A DNA stretch of 64,000 nt from Gramella sp. AN32. GTDB lineage: Bacteria; Bacteroidota; Bacteroidia; Flavobacteriales; Flavobacteriaceae. The notes beneath the pieces were generated by a model. It did not search any database. It was not told the DNA's origin and saw nothing but the letters and a program-made list of their open reading frames with translations. Positions 31,434 to 40,109 of the stretch are shown here, piece by piece (positions within the stretch are counted from its first letter, which is position 1; each line of letters starts with the position of its first letter). Both the position numbers and the translations under genes were made by a program. The stretch is taken from positions 1 to 64,000 of the forward strand of contig NZ_QEYO01000012.1 of the NCBI RefSeq assembly GCF_023718305.1, given 5' to 3'.

Positions 31434-33353
31434 ATGTTTTTAATGAATAAAATTTTAAGAAAAGGACTTTTCCTTATGGGCACAAGTATTCTGATTAGTT
31501 CTTGTTCTGATTTTGAAGAGATCAATGAAAACCCTACGGCTGCTACGGCAGAGCAGGTACAGGTAGAGTATTTTATAAATAATTCTATTATAGGCGCCCA
31601 ACAGGATCCACATATAGCCGAACGTGCTTTTGTTTTATATTGGAAAGCGGCTGGACGTATGGATCGTATCAATTCCCTGCCCGTTGGATATGTAAGTGAT
31701 GGATGGTCAAGTGATTATTTTAACTATATTTCTGGTTGGCTCAATCATGCCAATACCGCTGTACAAATAGCAGATGAGAAAATTGAGAAAGGTAATATTC
31801 AACCGTATACCAATAACTTAAAGCAGGTTGCGCGTATTTGGAGGGCTTATTTAATGAGTGAAATGTCCGATAACTTCGGTCCCATTGCCATTAATGGATT
31901 TCAGGGTGTAAATCCGGATTTTAACAGTGTCCAGGAAGTTTATTACTATATGCTGGAAGAGTTAAAAATTGCGGTTGCAGATATGGAGCCGGATGTGATG
32001 GTTCCATCCAATGTTGAAAATCTGGATCCTGCTTATTCCTACGATTTTGATAAATGGACTGCCTATGCAAATTCCCTGCGTATGCGTTTGGCCATGAGAC
32101 TTTCTGAAGTTGATGCTTCTAAAGCACAAGCAGAATTTGAAGATGCGGTTTCAGGAAGTAATTTTATTTCCAGTCTTGATATGAACTTTAAAGTTGCCGA
32201 AAAACCAGGATGGGATGCATTAACCGGAGTAATGAGCCGGGAGTGGAATAATCAATATCTCTCTCCAACCCTTAATAACCTGATGGTTGGATTAGGCGGT
32301 ATTTCTTCTGAGGAACTATTAAATGCGGATTTACATCAATATATTAAACCAGAAAATTATTTAGGTTTAAAACTTGAGGATCATTTTACCACCTTAACTA
32401 CTAATCCTGTTTCAGAATATTGGTTTGATGGTTTGCCTAAAGAAATAGATCCCCGTGCTTATGAGGCCTATGTGATTCCTGGTGATTTTAATGACCCTGA
32501 TATGAACCGTTATCCTTCCTGGGCACCGGATGCAACTGGAGTAACGACAAGAAACCTTGTTGATGCTGAAGGGAATGTTGTAAAAGAAATTGATGCGGCA
32601 TTTACCTGGAATGCACCTAGTATTGGCAGCTGGGGGGAAAAAGGTTCTAAAAATCAGGTTTACAGTTGGCCTGGAGCAATCCCTCGTTTAGCACATCGTT
32701 TTAGAAATAGTACCTCCGAAAGGATATTCTTTGGTTCATGGGAATCCTATTTTTTAATAGCCGAAGCTGCAGTTCGTGGATGGGGAGTTCCTATAGATGG
32801 GAAATTGGCTTATGAAGAAGGAGTTAAGCAAAGTTTTGAATACTGGAATGTTTCTTCCTATGCAAATGATTATTTGACATCAGAGGAATATAACAGGGTG
32901 GGAACTTCGGTTAACTGGGATCATACAGCCGAACCGCCTTCGAGTGTAAGCATGGAATTTGTGAATGGTTACACCGGGGAGTCTGGTACTACATCTTATG
33001 AATATCCTGAAAATGATTTATATATGAATGGAAGTGTTAAGAATGATCATTTGACTAAGATTATTACTCAAAAATTCATTGCTCAGGTTCCATGGTTACC
33101 TCTTGAGACCTGGAGTGATCATAGACGATTAGGCTTACCATTTTTTGATACTCCGGCTGTGGAAAATCCACTTTCTGATATGCCACAATTAACCAGTGGG
33201 AATTTTATGGATGTTCAACAGAATTTCTTTCCGCAACGATTGCGATACCCAAGTAATTTAGCGAATAATGTTCCTGAAGGTTATCAACAAGCTTTAAATC
33301 ATTTAGGTGGTGAAGATAGTGTGTTTACCCCATTATGGTGGGCCCAGGATTAA
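31434..33353 (+). CDS. SusD/RagB surface glycan-binding lipoprotein (pair 1)
   Basis: Surface lipoprotein that lids the SusC barrel and binds glycan. The signal ends LISSC near residue 23 (MNKILRKGLFLMG before it; ATG 31443 is an alternative start). The body has the tetratricopeptide-like helices of SusD (ARIWRAYLMSEMSDNFGPI, NSLRMRLAMRLSEVD, FGSWESYFLIAEAAVRGWG) and the C-terminal TQKFIAQVPWLPLETWSDHRRLGLP segment. At 639 residues it is long for SusD and belongs to the SusD-like group with an extended C-terminal half. The hairpin after it ends the transcription unit. Confidence 0.92.
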   Translation: MFLMNKILRKGLFLMGTSILISSCSDFEEINENPTAATAEQVQVEYFINNSIIGAQQDPHIAERAFVLYWKAAGRMDRINSLPVGYVSDGWSSDYFNYISGWLNHANTAVQIADEKIEKGNIQPYTNNLKQVARIWRAYLMSEMSDNFGPIAINGFQGVNPDFNSVQEVYYYMLEELKIAVADMEPDVMVPSNVENLDPAYSYDFDKWTAYANSLRMRLAMRLSEVDASKAQAEFEDAVSGSNFISSLDMNFKVAEKPGWDALTGVMSREWNNQYLSPTLNNLMVGLGGISSEELLNADLHQYIKPENYLGLKLEDHFTTLTTNPVSEYWFDGLPKEIDPRAYEAYVIPGDFNDPDMNRYPSWAPDATGVTTRNLVDAEGNVVKEIDAAFTWNAPSIGSWGEKGSKNQVYSWPGAIPRLAHRFRNSTSERIFFGSWESYFLIAEAAVRGWGVPIDGKLAYEEGVKQSFEYWNVSSYANDYLTSEEYNRVGTSVNWDHTAEPPSSVSMEFVNGYTGESGTTSYEYPENDLYMNGSVKNDHLTKIITQKFIAQVPWLPLETWSDHRRLGLPFFDTPAVENPLSDMPQLTSGNFMDVQQNFFPQRLRYPSNLANNVPEGYQQALNHLGGEDSVFTPLWWAQD

Positions 33354-33358
33354 TTTAT

Positions 33359-33385
33359 AGAGGAGGTGAAAATCTCCTCTTTTTA
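33359..33385 (+). terminator. Terminator after SusD pair 1
   Basis: AGAGGAG, loop GTGAAAAT, CTCCTCT, then TTTT. Starts within ten bases of the SusD stop and separates this unit from the next gene, which has its own operator. Confidence 0.8.
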
Positions 33386-33396
33386 TATTAATTTAA

Positions 33397-33409
33397 TATG
33401 TTATACATA
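33397..33409. promoter_or_regulatory. TATGT-N3-ACATA operator before nagB-lmbE
   Basis: TATGTTATACATA, a perfect inverted repeat, 47 bases before the ATG of the NagB-LmbE fusion and just after the preceding terminator. One of five copies. Confidence 0.75.
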
Positions 33410-33456
33410 AAACAATTTTTGTAATTTTACCGAACTTATTGAAATTTATTATAGTT

Positions 33457-35391
33457 ATGAAAATCGTTCAGGAAGATCAGAAAAATATTGTCTACAAAGC
33501 TCCCGGTAAATTTGAAGAAACCCGATTTGAAAAAATCCATAATATGGTTTTTTCAAGCTCAGATCATGCCTCCCAATTGGTTGCCGGGGAAATTGCAGAT
33601 CTCATAAAGAATAAAAAAGATAAAGGTGAAAATTGTGTATTAGGTTTAGCTACAGGCTCTTCCCCAATAAATGTATATGCTGAATTAGTGAGGTTACATA
33701 AAGAAGAGGGCTTGAGTTTTGAAAATGTGATAAGCTTTAATTTGGATGAATATTGGCCTATGGATGAAGACAATGTTCAGAGTTATCACTATTTTATGCA
33801 CGAACATCTTTTTAATCATATTAATATCAAGCCTGAGAATATCAATATTCCTAATGGAAAAATCCCACAAGAAAAAATAATTGAATATTGTCTGGCATAT
33901 GAAGCTAAGATAAAAGATGTAGGAGGATTAGATTTCCAATTGTTAGGGATAGGTCGCACCGGGCATATTGGTTTTAATGAACCGGGATCCCATTATAATT
34001 CAGGAACAAGGATGATTACTCTTGATCATTTAACAAGAGCTGACGCAGCCCCCTCTTTTCATGGTATTTCGAACGTTCCTAAAAAAGCTATCACCATGGG
34101 GATTAGTACGGTTAGAAGCGCTAGGAGAATTGTTTTGCTTGCCTGGGGGCAAAATAAAGCTGAAGTAATTAAAGAGACGATTGAAGGGGAGGTTTCCCCC
34201 TCAGTTCCCGCTACTTATTTACAAAAACATAAAAACACCAGCTTTATTTTAGATACAGGGGCAGCCTCTGAATTAACCCGGATAAAAACGCCCTGGCTAG
34301 TAGGATCTTGTAATTGGACAACGGAATTAAGAGGTAGAGGGATTATCTGGCTATGTCAAAAGGTAAACAAATCAATATTAAATCTTACCGACAAAGATTA
34401 TAATGATAATGGGATGGCAGATCTATTGGCTCAGGAGGGTTCCGCATACAATTTAAATATAGAGATGTTCAATAGAATGCAGCATACCATTACTGGTTGG
34501 CCAGGAGGGAAATTTAATGCTGATGATACAAACAGGCCGGAAAGAGCTTTGCCTCAAACTAAACGTGTGTTGATTTTTAGCCCTCATCCAGATGATGATG
34601 TTATTTCCATGGGTGGCACATTTGATAGGTTGGTAGAACAGGGGCATGAAGTGCATGTGGCCTATCAAACATCAGGTAATATAGCAGTGCCAGATTATGA
34701 AGCCTTAAAATTTGCTGAAGTAGCCAGAGATTTAACTTGTGGCGATGATGCCAGGAAAATAGATTCTATTATCCACCAAATTAAATCCAGAAGAGAGAAT
34801 GAGGTTAATAGTCCTGAAGTAAGAAAGCTAAAGGCTAGGATAAGAAAGGGGGAATCTTTGGGCGCAACACGTTTTGAAGGATTGGATGATAAACAGGTCC
34901 ATTTTTTAAATCTTCCGTTTTATGAAACGGGCACCATTAAAAAGAGTCCTATGTCCACTGAGGATATCAAAATTGTTAGAGATCTAATTGAAGAAATTAA
35001 GCCGCATCAGGTATATGCTGCGGGAGATTTAGCAGATCCACATGGGACCCATAAGGTATGCTTAGATATAATTCTGAAGGTTCTGGGAGAGATTAAGCAT
35101 AAAGATTTTATGAAAGATTGTTGGTTGTGGTTATATAGAGGAGCCTGGCATGAGTTTGAATTACATGAGATAGATATGGCTGTTCCATTAAGTCCAGATC
35201 AGGTTTTAAAAAAGAGGCAGGCAATATTTTTTCATCAATCTCAAAAAGATGGAGTAATGTTTCAGGGAGAGGATATTAGAGAGTTTTGGGTACGGGCTGA
35301 AGATAGGAATAAAGAAACAGCGGTAAAATACCGTGAACTTGGTTTGGCGCAATACGCTGCTATGGAGGCGTTTAGGCGTCATTATTACTAA
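33457..35391 (+). CDS. nagB: Glucosamine-6-phosphate deaminase fused to LmbE/PIG-L domain
   Basis: 644-residue cytosolic fusion. The N-terminal half (about 20-280) is NagB: LGLATGSSPINVY, FNLDEYWPM with the catalytic Asp region, and LLGIGRTGHIGFNEPGS. It converts GlcN-6-P to fructose-6-P and ammonia. The C-terminal half (about 370-640) is a LmbE/PIG-L zinc deacetylase-type domain with FSPHPDDDVISMGG and AGDLADPHGTHKVC. This architecture is known in Bacteroidota; the LmbE part may remove acetyl groups from GlcNAc derivatives, but its substrate is not established. An upstream TTG (33439) would add six residues; ATG 33457 is preferred. Regulated alone, between a terminator with an operator on one side and a hairpin on the other. 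Confidence 0.88.
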   Translation: MKIVQEDQKNIVYKAPGKFEETRFEKIHNMVFSSSDHASQLVAGEIADLIKNKKDKGENCVLGLATGSSPINVYAELVRLHKEEGLSFENVISFNLDEYWPMDEDNVQSYHYFMHEHLFNHINIKPENINIPNGKIPQEKIIEYCLAYEAKIKDVGGLDFQLLGIGRTGHIGFNEPGSHYNSGTRMITLDHLTRADAAPSFHGISNVPKKAITMGISTVRSARRIVLLAWGQNKAEVIKETIEGEVSPSVPATYLQKHKNTSFILDTGAASELTRIKTPWLVGSCNWTTELRGRGIIWLCQKVNKSILNLTDKDYNDNGMADLLAQEGSAYNLNIEMFNRMQHTITGWPGGKFNADDTNRPERALPQTKRVLIFSPHPDDDVISMGGTFDRLVEQGHEVHVAYQTSGNIAVPDYEALKFAEVARDLTCGDDARKIDSIIHQIKSRRENEVNSPEVRKLKARIRKGESLGATRFEGLDDKQVHFLNLPFYETGTIKKSPMSTEDIKIVRDLIEEIKPHQVYAAGDLADPHGTHKVCLDIILKVLGEIKHKDFMKDCWLWLYRGAWHEFELHEIDMAVPLSPDQVLKKRQAIFFHQSQKDGVMFQGEDIREFWVRAEDRNKETAVKYRELGLAQYAAMEAFRRHYY

Positions 35392-35727
35392 TTCAATCCG
35401 TAAGCCATTGTTTATTAAGATTATATAGCCTCAGAGGAAATAATTAAATTTTCTGAATATCAAAAAAACTTATCCAGGTTGGAATATATCAGATTCCAAT
35501 TATTCAGGTGTGTTGATGTATGCTAGGATATGATTTAACAAATAATACCCGATTAAATTTGGCCTCAATAAAGAGTATTAGTAATAATTGTTTAGTTTTT
35601 TGAGTTTAGCCAAAGAGCCGGTTATTTGATGCCGGCTCTTTACTATATTATTGCCTTTCTCATTTTTTTGTGAGGGGTATTTTGAGAATTGTGATTATTT
35701 CAAAGACAGATTTAAAATAAATTAAAA
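35392..35727. other. Intergenic stretch with two hairpins
   Basis: No coding sequence seen. It holds an inverted repeat TTGGAAT-N7-ATTCCAA (35479-35499) of unknown role and, nearer the next gene, a strong terminator (35612-35645). About 80 bases remain for the promoter of the esterase gene; no copy of the TATGT-N3-ACATA repeat is there. Confidence 0.5.
35612..35645 (+). terminator. Terminator after nagB-lmbE
   Basis: AAAGAGCCGG, ten-base loop, CCGGCTCTTT: a perfect ten-base stem with a short T-rich tail. Ends transcription about 220 bases after the NagB-LmbE stop. Confidence 0.75.
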
Positions 35728-38322
35728 ATGAGAATTAAAATAAGTTGTTTTATTTATCTACTCATCTTTTCCTCTTTTTTATATTCTCAGAATAAAGAAG
35801 GAAATATTGTTCAATATTTCGGCAAAGAAAAAGTTGAAAATATCGACGAAGGAAAGGTTGTGCACCTTTTTAAGGAAGGTTTGATATTGAAAAAAAGAAA
35901 CTTAAGCTTCACTCCGCATTCAGTTGATAAAGATCCATTTTTTGCCAGAATAATAGCCGCCGGGGAAAGCAATATTTATGAGGGAAAGACAGAAATTGAT
36001 GAATTTTCCGATAAAATATTGGAGTGGGAGAAAATAGAGGCAGGAGAAAATAGTCAATTTGAGGACCCCTTGCTTCGTTCAGGTTACTTGTATCTGGAAT
36101 ATGAATCTGAGTCTAAAAAAACAGTGCTTTTTGAAGCTTCGGGTCATACATTGGCTCTTATCAATGGACTACCCCATGAAGGGGATCATTATGACTTTGG
36201 ATGGAGTCTCATACCCATACAGCTTAAAAAAGGGAAAAATGAGTTTGTCTTATCCGGAGGTAGGTTTTCAAATATGCGTGCAAGGCTTCTAAAGGCCAAC
36301 AGCCCCGTCCAGTTTACAGAAAGGGATATGACTCTGCCCGATTTACTAAGGGAAAATCAGGAACCTATAATGGGTGGCATTCGAGTAATGAATACTAATA
36401 ATAACTGGCTCAAAGGGGCAAAAATATTCGCCAGGATTGGAGATGCTGAGATTGAAACCCCAATCCCTCCAGTTTCACCATTAAACATTCGAAAAGTAAC
36501 TTTTCAAATTCCCGTACCAGAGGAGTTGACAAATAATGATGTGACCAATGTCATACTTCAGTTAAAAAACAAGGCTGGGAAAGTTGTGGATATAGATACT
36601 ATTGAGCTGGCGGTAAAATCAAAATTTAAACATCATAAAAAAACATTTATTAGCGATATAGATGGAAGTGTTCAATATTACAGTATGGCCCCTTCTTTAG
36701 ATCAGAATACCGAAAATCAAGCGATGTTCTTGTCTGTTCATGGAGCATCTGTAGAAGCGGTGAACCAGGCGAATGCGTATAAACAGAAAGACTGGGGGCA
36801 TATAGTAGCACCTACCAACCGAAGGCCTTTTGGGTTTGCCTGGGAAGACTGGGGGCGTTTGGATGCCCTGGAGGTCTTGACACATGCTGAAGAACTTTTG
36901 AAAACCGACCCTCAACATACCTACCTCACGGGACATTCCATGGGAGGACATGGTACCTGGTATTTAGGCGCAACCTATCCAGATAGATTTGCAGCTATCG
37001 CACCGGCTGCCGGTTATCCTGATTTATTAGAATATCGCCAAAATTTCATTCGTAGGATGCTGGGTGCTTCGGAAGAAGAGTTTGCCAAAATGGGGACGAC
37101 TAAAGCAGATTTCTTGCGCATGACCACTTCAACATTGGAAAATGAAACCGATATTGATTTGGATTCGATTATAAGACGGGCGGGAAACCCAAGCAGGACC
37201 CTCAAAATGCTAAATAATTATTTGCACTTTGGGGTTTATGTGTTACATGGGGAAGTAGATTCAGTGGTCCCTACCTCTATCGCCAGGAATATGCGGGAAC
37301 GCCTTGGGAAGTTCCATAATGATTTCGCCTATTTTGAGTACCCAAATGGAACGCATTGGTATGGAAATGAAAGCGTGGACTGGCCTCCAATTTTCGAATT
37401 TTTTAAAGCCAGACATATAAAAAGTCCGGGAAGCATAGATGAAATCGAATTTGCTACAGCTTCGCCGGGAGTTTCTGCCGGTTCACATTTTGTAAGTATC
37501 CTTCAACAAGAAAAACCCTTTGAAATAAGCTCTTTTAGATTTAACAGAAATGAGCAAAATATTAGTGTGGGCACCCATAATGTGGCAACCTTGAAAGTTG
37601 ATGCTCAGAAAATGGGGCTCTCTACTTTAGATACTATTTTTATTGATGACCAGGATATTGCTCTTCCCTCCAATGTGGGCGATAATATTTATTTCAGAAA
37701 AGAAAACGACTCATGGAAGCTTTCAAAAGCTCCATCAGCCTGGGAAAAAGGGCCACATCGAAATGGTGGATTTAAGGATGCTTTTAGAAATAATGTGATG
37801 TTTGTATATGCCTCAAATGGTACCGCGGAAGAAAATGAGTGGTACTATAACAGGGCCAGGTTTGATGCTGAAAAATTTTGGTATAGGGCTAATGGGAATA
37901 TCGAATTGGTAAAAGATACAGATTTTAATCCCTCTAATTATTCCAATCAAAATGTTATTATCTATGGGAACAAAGATAATAACAGTGCCTGGAATGGGTT
38001 ACTTAAAGATTCACCAATCCAGGTTTCCAACAATAAAATAATGTTTGGAGATAAAAGCCTGCAGGGGGATCAGTGGGGTGCTTATTTTATTTATCCTCGA
38101 AAAGATAGTGAAAGCGCTAGCATAGGAGTGGTTACTGCTACAGGAAATAATGGTATGAGAGGTGCTTATGCCAACGATTACCTAGTGAACGGAACAAGTT
38201 TTCCTGATCTGTTAATCTTTGATAACAAAATGATGAAAGAAGGAGTTTCAGGTGTTAAGGCAAGTGGATTCTTCGGGAATTCCTGGTCAATAAAAAATGG
38301 TGATTTTATCTGGAGGGAATAG
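35728..38322 (+). CDS. Secreted alpha/beta-hydrolase esterase (prolyl oligopeptidase-like)
   Basis: 864 residues with a signal peptide (LLIFSSFLYSQ). An N-terminal beta-rich part of about 320 residues is followed by an alpha/beta-hydrolase domain with a full triad: S404 in GHSMGGHG, D511 in HGEVDSVVP and H543 in NGTHWYG. A further beta-rich region of about 300 residues follows and ends with FFGNSWSIKNGDFIW. The fold matches secreted esterases annotated as prolyl oligopeptidase family serine hydrolases. Because the next intact genes encode NanA, SusCD and a NanR-type regulator, removal of O-acetyl groups from sialic acid or glycans is a reasonable guess, but a peptidase is not excluded. Confidence 0.75.
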   Translation: MRIKISCFIYLLIFSSFLYSQNKEGNIVQYFGKEKVENIDEGKVVHLFKEGLILKKRNLSFTPHSVDKDPFFARIIAAGESNIYEGKTEIDEFSDKILEWEKIEAGENSQFEDPLLRSGYLYLEYESESKKTVLFEASGHTLALINGLPHEGDHYDFGWSLIPIQLKKGKNEFVLSGGRFSNMRARLLKANSPVQFTERDMTLPDLLRENQEPIMGGIRVMNTNNNWLKGAKIFARIGDAEIETPIPPVSPLNIRKVTFQIPVPEELTNNDVTNVILQLKNKAGKVVDIDTIELAVKSKFKHHKKTFISDIDGSVQYYSMAPSLDQNTENQAMFLSVHGASVEAVNQANAYKQKDWGHIVAPTNRRPFGFAWEDWGRLDALEVLTHAEELLKTDPQHTYLTGHSMGGHGTWYLGATYPDRFAAIAPAAGYPDLLEYRQNFIRRMLGASEEEFAKMGTTKADFLRMTTSTLENETDIDLDSIIRRAGNPSRTLKMLNNYLHFGVYVLHGEVDSVVPTSIARNMRERLGKFHNDFAYFEYPNGTHWYGNESVDWPPIFEFFKARHIKSPGSIDEIEFATASPGVSAGSHFVSILQQEKPFEISSFRFNRNEQNISVGTHNVATLKVDAQKMGLSTLDTIFIDDQDIALPSNVGDNIYFRKENDSWKLSKAPSAWEKGPHRNGGFKDAFRNNVMFVYASNGTAEENEWYYNRARFDAEKFWYRANGNIELVKDTDFNPSNYSNQNVIIYGNKDNNSAWNGLLKDSPIQVSNNKIMFGDKSLQGDQWGAYFIYPRKDSESASIGVVTATGNNGMRGAYANDYLVNGTSFPDLLIFDNKMMKEGVSGVKASGFFGNSWSIKNGDFIWRE

Positions 38323-38379
38323 TAGAAGAGTAAGAATTTCCAAGTAATCATTCTTCAAGCAGATTTTGAAATTAAGACT

Positions 38380-38682
38380 GTGAAACGAAGAAAATTTTTA
38401 ATAACCGCAGGTTTAACCGGAATAGGAGAAGCTATGATGAAAAGTGTAAATAGTTTTTTAGTAGTAGAGTTAATGCGTAATGGGAAGTCTCCCCAGGAAG
38501 CCTGTGAAATAGCTATTGGGAGAATAATTAAAAACATTTCAAATTATAAAGATTTCCAGGTGGGGTTACCGGCTCGCAATAAAGCAGGGGAAGTAGGTTT
38601 TTATGGTATCCATTCCGGATTTTCGTATGCTCAGTATAAAAGTGGTGTGAGCTCAAACAATTCAAGTACTTCTTTTGCTTAA
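38380..38682 (+). pseudogene. Internally deleted glycosylasparaginase (AGA) remnant
   Basis: A 100-residue frame with a GTG start. Residues 1-14 look like a twin-arginine-type N terminus (MKRRKFLITAGLTG). From residue 16 the sequence matches the C terminus of N4-(beta-GlcNAc)-L-asparaginase: GEAMMKSVNSFLVVELMRNGKSPQEACEIAIGRI, then FQVGLPARNKAGEVGFYGI and GFSYA. The roughly 230 residues in between, including the autocleavage site and nucleophilic Thr, are absent. The family hydrolyses GlcNAc-Asn left after glycopeptide digestion, so the loss matters for this cluster. The frame is intact, as in the GH92 remnant at 10317. Confidence 0.8.
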
Positions 38683-38703
38683 ATAGACAATATCCACTTA
38701 ATT

Positions 38704-39042
38704 ATGGTTTTAGAAAAAAGAATTTTCAATATTTCATCTAAAAAAACGAACGGTGTTAATACTTTGGAATTGAGATACCCCATAGCAGAGTCAGATGTGT
38801 TTTATCAATTCCTTAATTGGCTGGAGGGGGAGTTTGATTTGTATCAACAAGACAAGCAATCCAATGAATTAGTAATTTATTATCCGCAGATAAAGTGTGT
38901 TATTCAAAAAGGGGATCTTAAGAATAAAACAGATGCACGAGTAATTATCGTTAGTAAAACTCGAATTTTATGCGATAGATTCGCTAAAAAAATTAGTGAA
39001 GTATATCATCTATTGGATAGTTGTTATTGTATTTCAAAGTAA
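38704..39042 (+). CDS. Hypothetical protein, 112 residues
   Basis: Not recognised. No signal peptide and no membrane span. It begins MVLEKRIFNISSKK and mixes hydrophobic and charged residues evenly, as in a small globular alpha/beta protein (DVFYQFLNWLEGEFDLY, NELVIYYPQIKCVIQKGD, CDRFAKKISEVYHLLDSC). Three Cys lie in the C-terminal half. Starts 21 bases after the glycosylasparaginase remnant and ends 69 bases before nanA. Could be a genuine small gene or itself a remnant of a larger one. Confidence 0.5.
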   Translation: MVLEKRIFNISSKKTNGVNTLELRYPIAESDVFYQFLNWLEGEFDLYQQDKQSNELVIYYPQIKCVIQKGDLKNKTDARVIIVSKTRILCDRFAKKISEVYHLLDSCYCISK

Positions 39043-39056
39043 TTTCTTAATTAAAT

Positions 39057-39086
39057 TTGGATAATTAAATAATTCATATATATTTG
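39057..39086 (+). promoter_or_regulatory. Bacteroidota-type promoter of nanA
   Basis: TTG at 39057-39059, a 19-base spacer and TATATTTG at 39079-39086, an exact match to the TAnnTTTG -7 box. The -7 box directly abuts the operator at 39087, so transcription should begin within the operator, leaving a leader of about 20 bases before the nanA ATG. Confidence 0.65.
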
Positions 39087-39101
39087 TTATGTATAACATA
39101 A
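39087..39101. promoter_or_regulatory. TATGT-N3-ACATA operator at the nanA start
   Basis: TTATGTATAACATAA; the 13-base core is at 39088-39100. It lies immediately after the -7 box and 11 bases before the nanA ATG, the classical position for a repressor. Confidence 0.8.
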
Positions 39102-39111
39102 TACAATCAAT

Positions 39112-40020
39112 ATGCAAATTTTTGCTGCTACTTATACCCCATTAAAAGAAGACCTAAGTCTCAAACTAGATATAATTGGGCAATATGCAAATTACTTAAC
39201 CCATAACAAAATAAATGGCGTTTTTATTAATGGCTCTACAGGGGATTTTGCTTCCTTAACCATATCCGAAAGAAAGGAACATTTAGAAGCTTGGGTCCCG
39301 GAGAAGACCGGTTTAACCTTGATCAACCATGTAGGCGATATTGGTTTAAAAAACGCAATGGATCTGGCCGCCCACTCTGCAGGAAAAGCCGATGCCATTG
39401 CCGCAATTGCCCCATTCTATTTTAGGCCATCTAATATAGATCAATTAATAGAATATTGCTCTAAAATAGCAGCAAGCGCCCCCAACCTGCCTTTTTATTA
39501 TTATCATTTACCTGCATTGACCAATGTTAATTTTGATATCACCGATTTTCTAAAAAAAGCAGTGGATCAAATTCCAAGTTTTGAAGGTATAAAATTTACC
39601 CAGAATGATTTAGTGGCTTACCAGGAAGTTAACGCCATGGCAGGCGATAAGGATATTTTCTTCGGGGTAGATGAAGCTTTCCTGCCAAGTTTGGCAACCG
39701 GGGCGAAAGGCTGGGTGGGAAGTACATTTAATCATTTAACCCCATTATATAGAGCAATTGCCGATCATTTCTATGAGTGTGATTTTTATGAGGCTCGGAA
39801 ATTACAAGCCCTTGCTTTAAAATTTGTTCAAACCCTGGCGAGCTACGGTGGTTTTAACGGAGGAGGAAAATCCTTCATGAAAGAAATGGGTGTGGATTGT
39901 GGTCCTTCCCGATTCCCTCATAGGACTTTAAATTCAGAGGAGATTAAGGAAGTTCTTAGTGTTTTTACACAATATGGTTTGAATGAATATTTAAACCGAA
40001 AAGTTGAAAATCAAATCTAA
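39112..40020 (+). CDS. nanA: N-acetylneuraminate lyase (DapA/NanA family)
   Basis: 302-residue cytosolic class I aldolase, predicted to split N-acetylneuraminate into ManNAc and pyruvate. The Schiff-base lysine is K161 in GIKFTQND, four places from E. coli NanA K165; the Tyr lies in FYYYHLPAL about residue 133. The substrate loop NGSTGDFASLT and GVDEAFLPSLATGAKGWVGSTFNH match NanA rather than dihydrodipicolinate synthase. Other members of this superfamily cannot be fully excluded. The operator abutting its promoter, the SusCD pair downstream and the NanR-type GntR gene support a sialic-acid role. No GH33 sialidase or ManNAc epimerase is in the window. Confidence 0.85.
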   Translation: MQIFAATYTPLKEDLSLKLDIIGQYANYLTHNKINGVFINGSTGDFASLTISERKEHLEAWVPEKTGLTLINHVGDIGLKNAMDLAAHSAGKADAIAAIAPFYFRPSNIDQLIEYCSKIAASAPNLPFYYYHLPALTNVNFDITDFLKKAVDQIPSFEGIKFTQNDLVAYQEVNAMAGDKDIFFGVDEAFLPSLATGAKGWVGSTFNHLTPLYRAIADHFYECDFYEARKLQALALKFVQTLASYGGFNGGGKSFMKEMGVDCGPSRFPHRTLNSEEIKEVLSVFTQYGLNEYLNRKVENQI

Positions 40021-40037
40021 AATTTTTTTCAATTTTA

Positions 40038-40052
40038 TTATGTAGAACATAA
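40038..40052. promoter_or_regulatory. TATGT-N3-ACATA operator before SusC pair 2
   Basis: TTATGTAGAACATAA, 57 bases before the SusC ATG and 17 bases after the nanA stop. One of five copies, indicating that susC2 has its own regulated promoter in addition to read-through from nanA. Confidence 0.75.
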
Positions 40053-40109
40053 AACATTATTTAAATTGCACAACGTTAACTAATTGTTAAACAAAAAACT
40101 TTAAAATTT

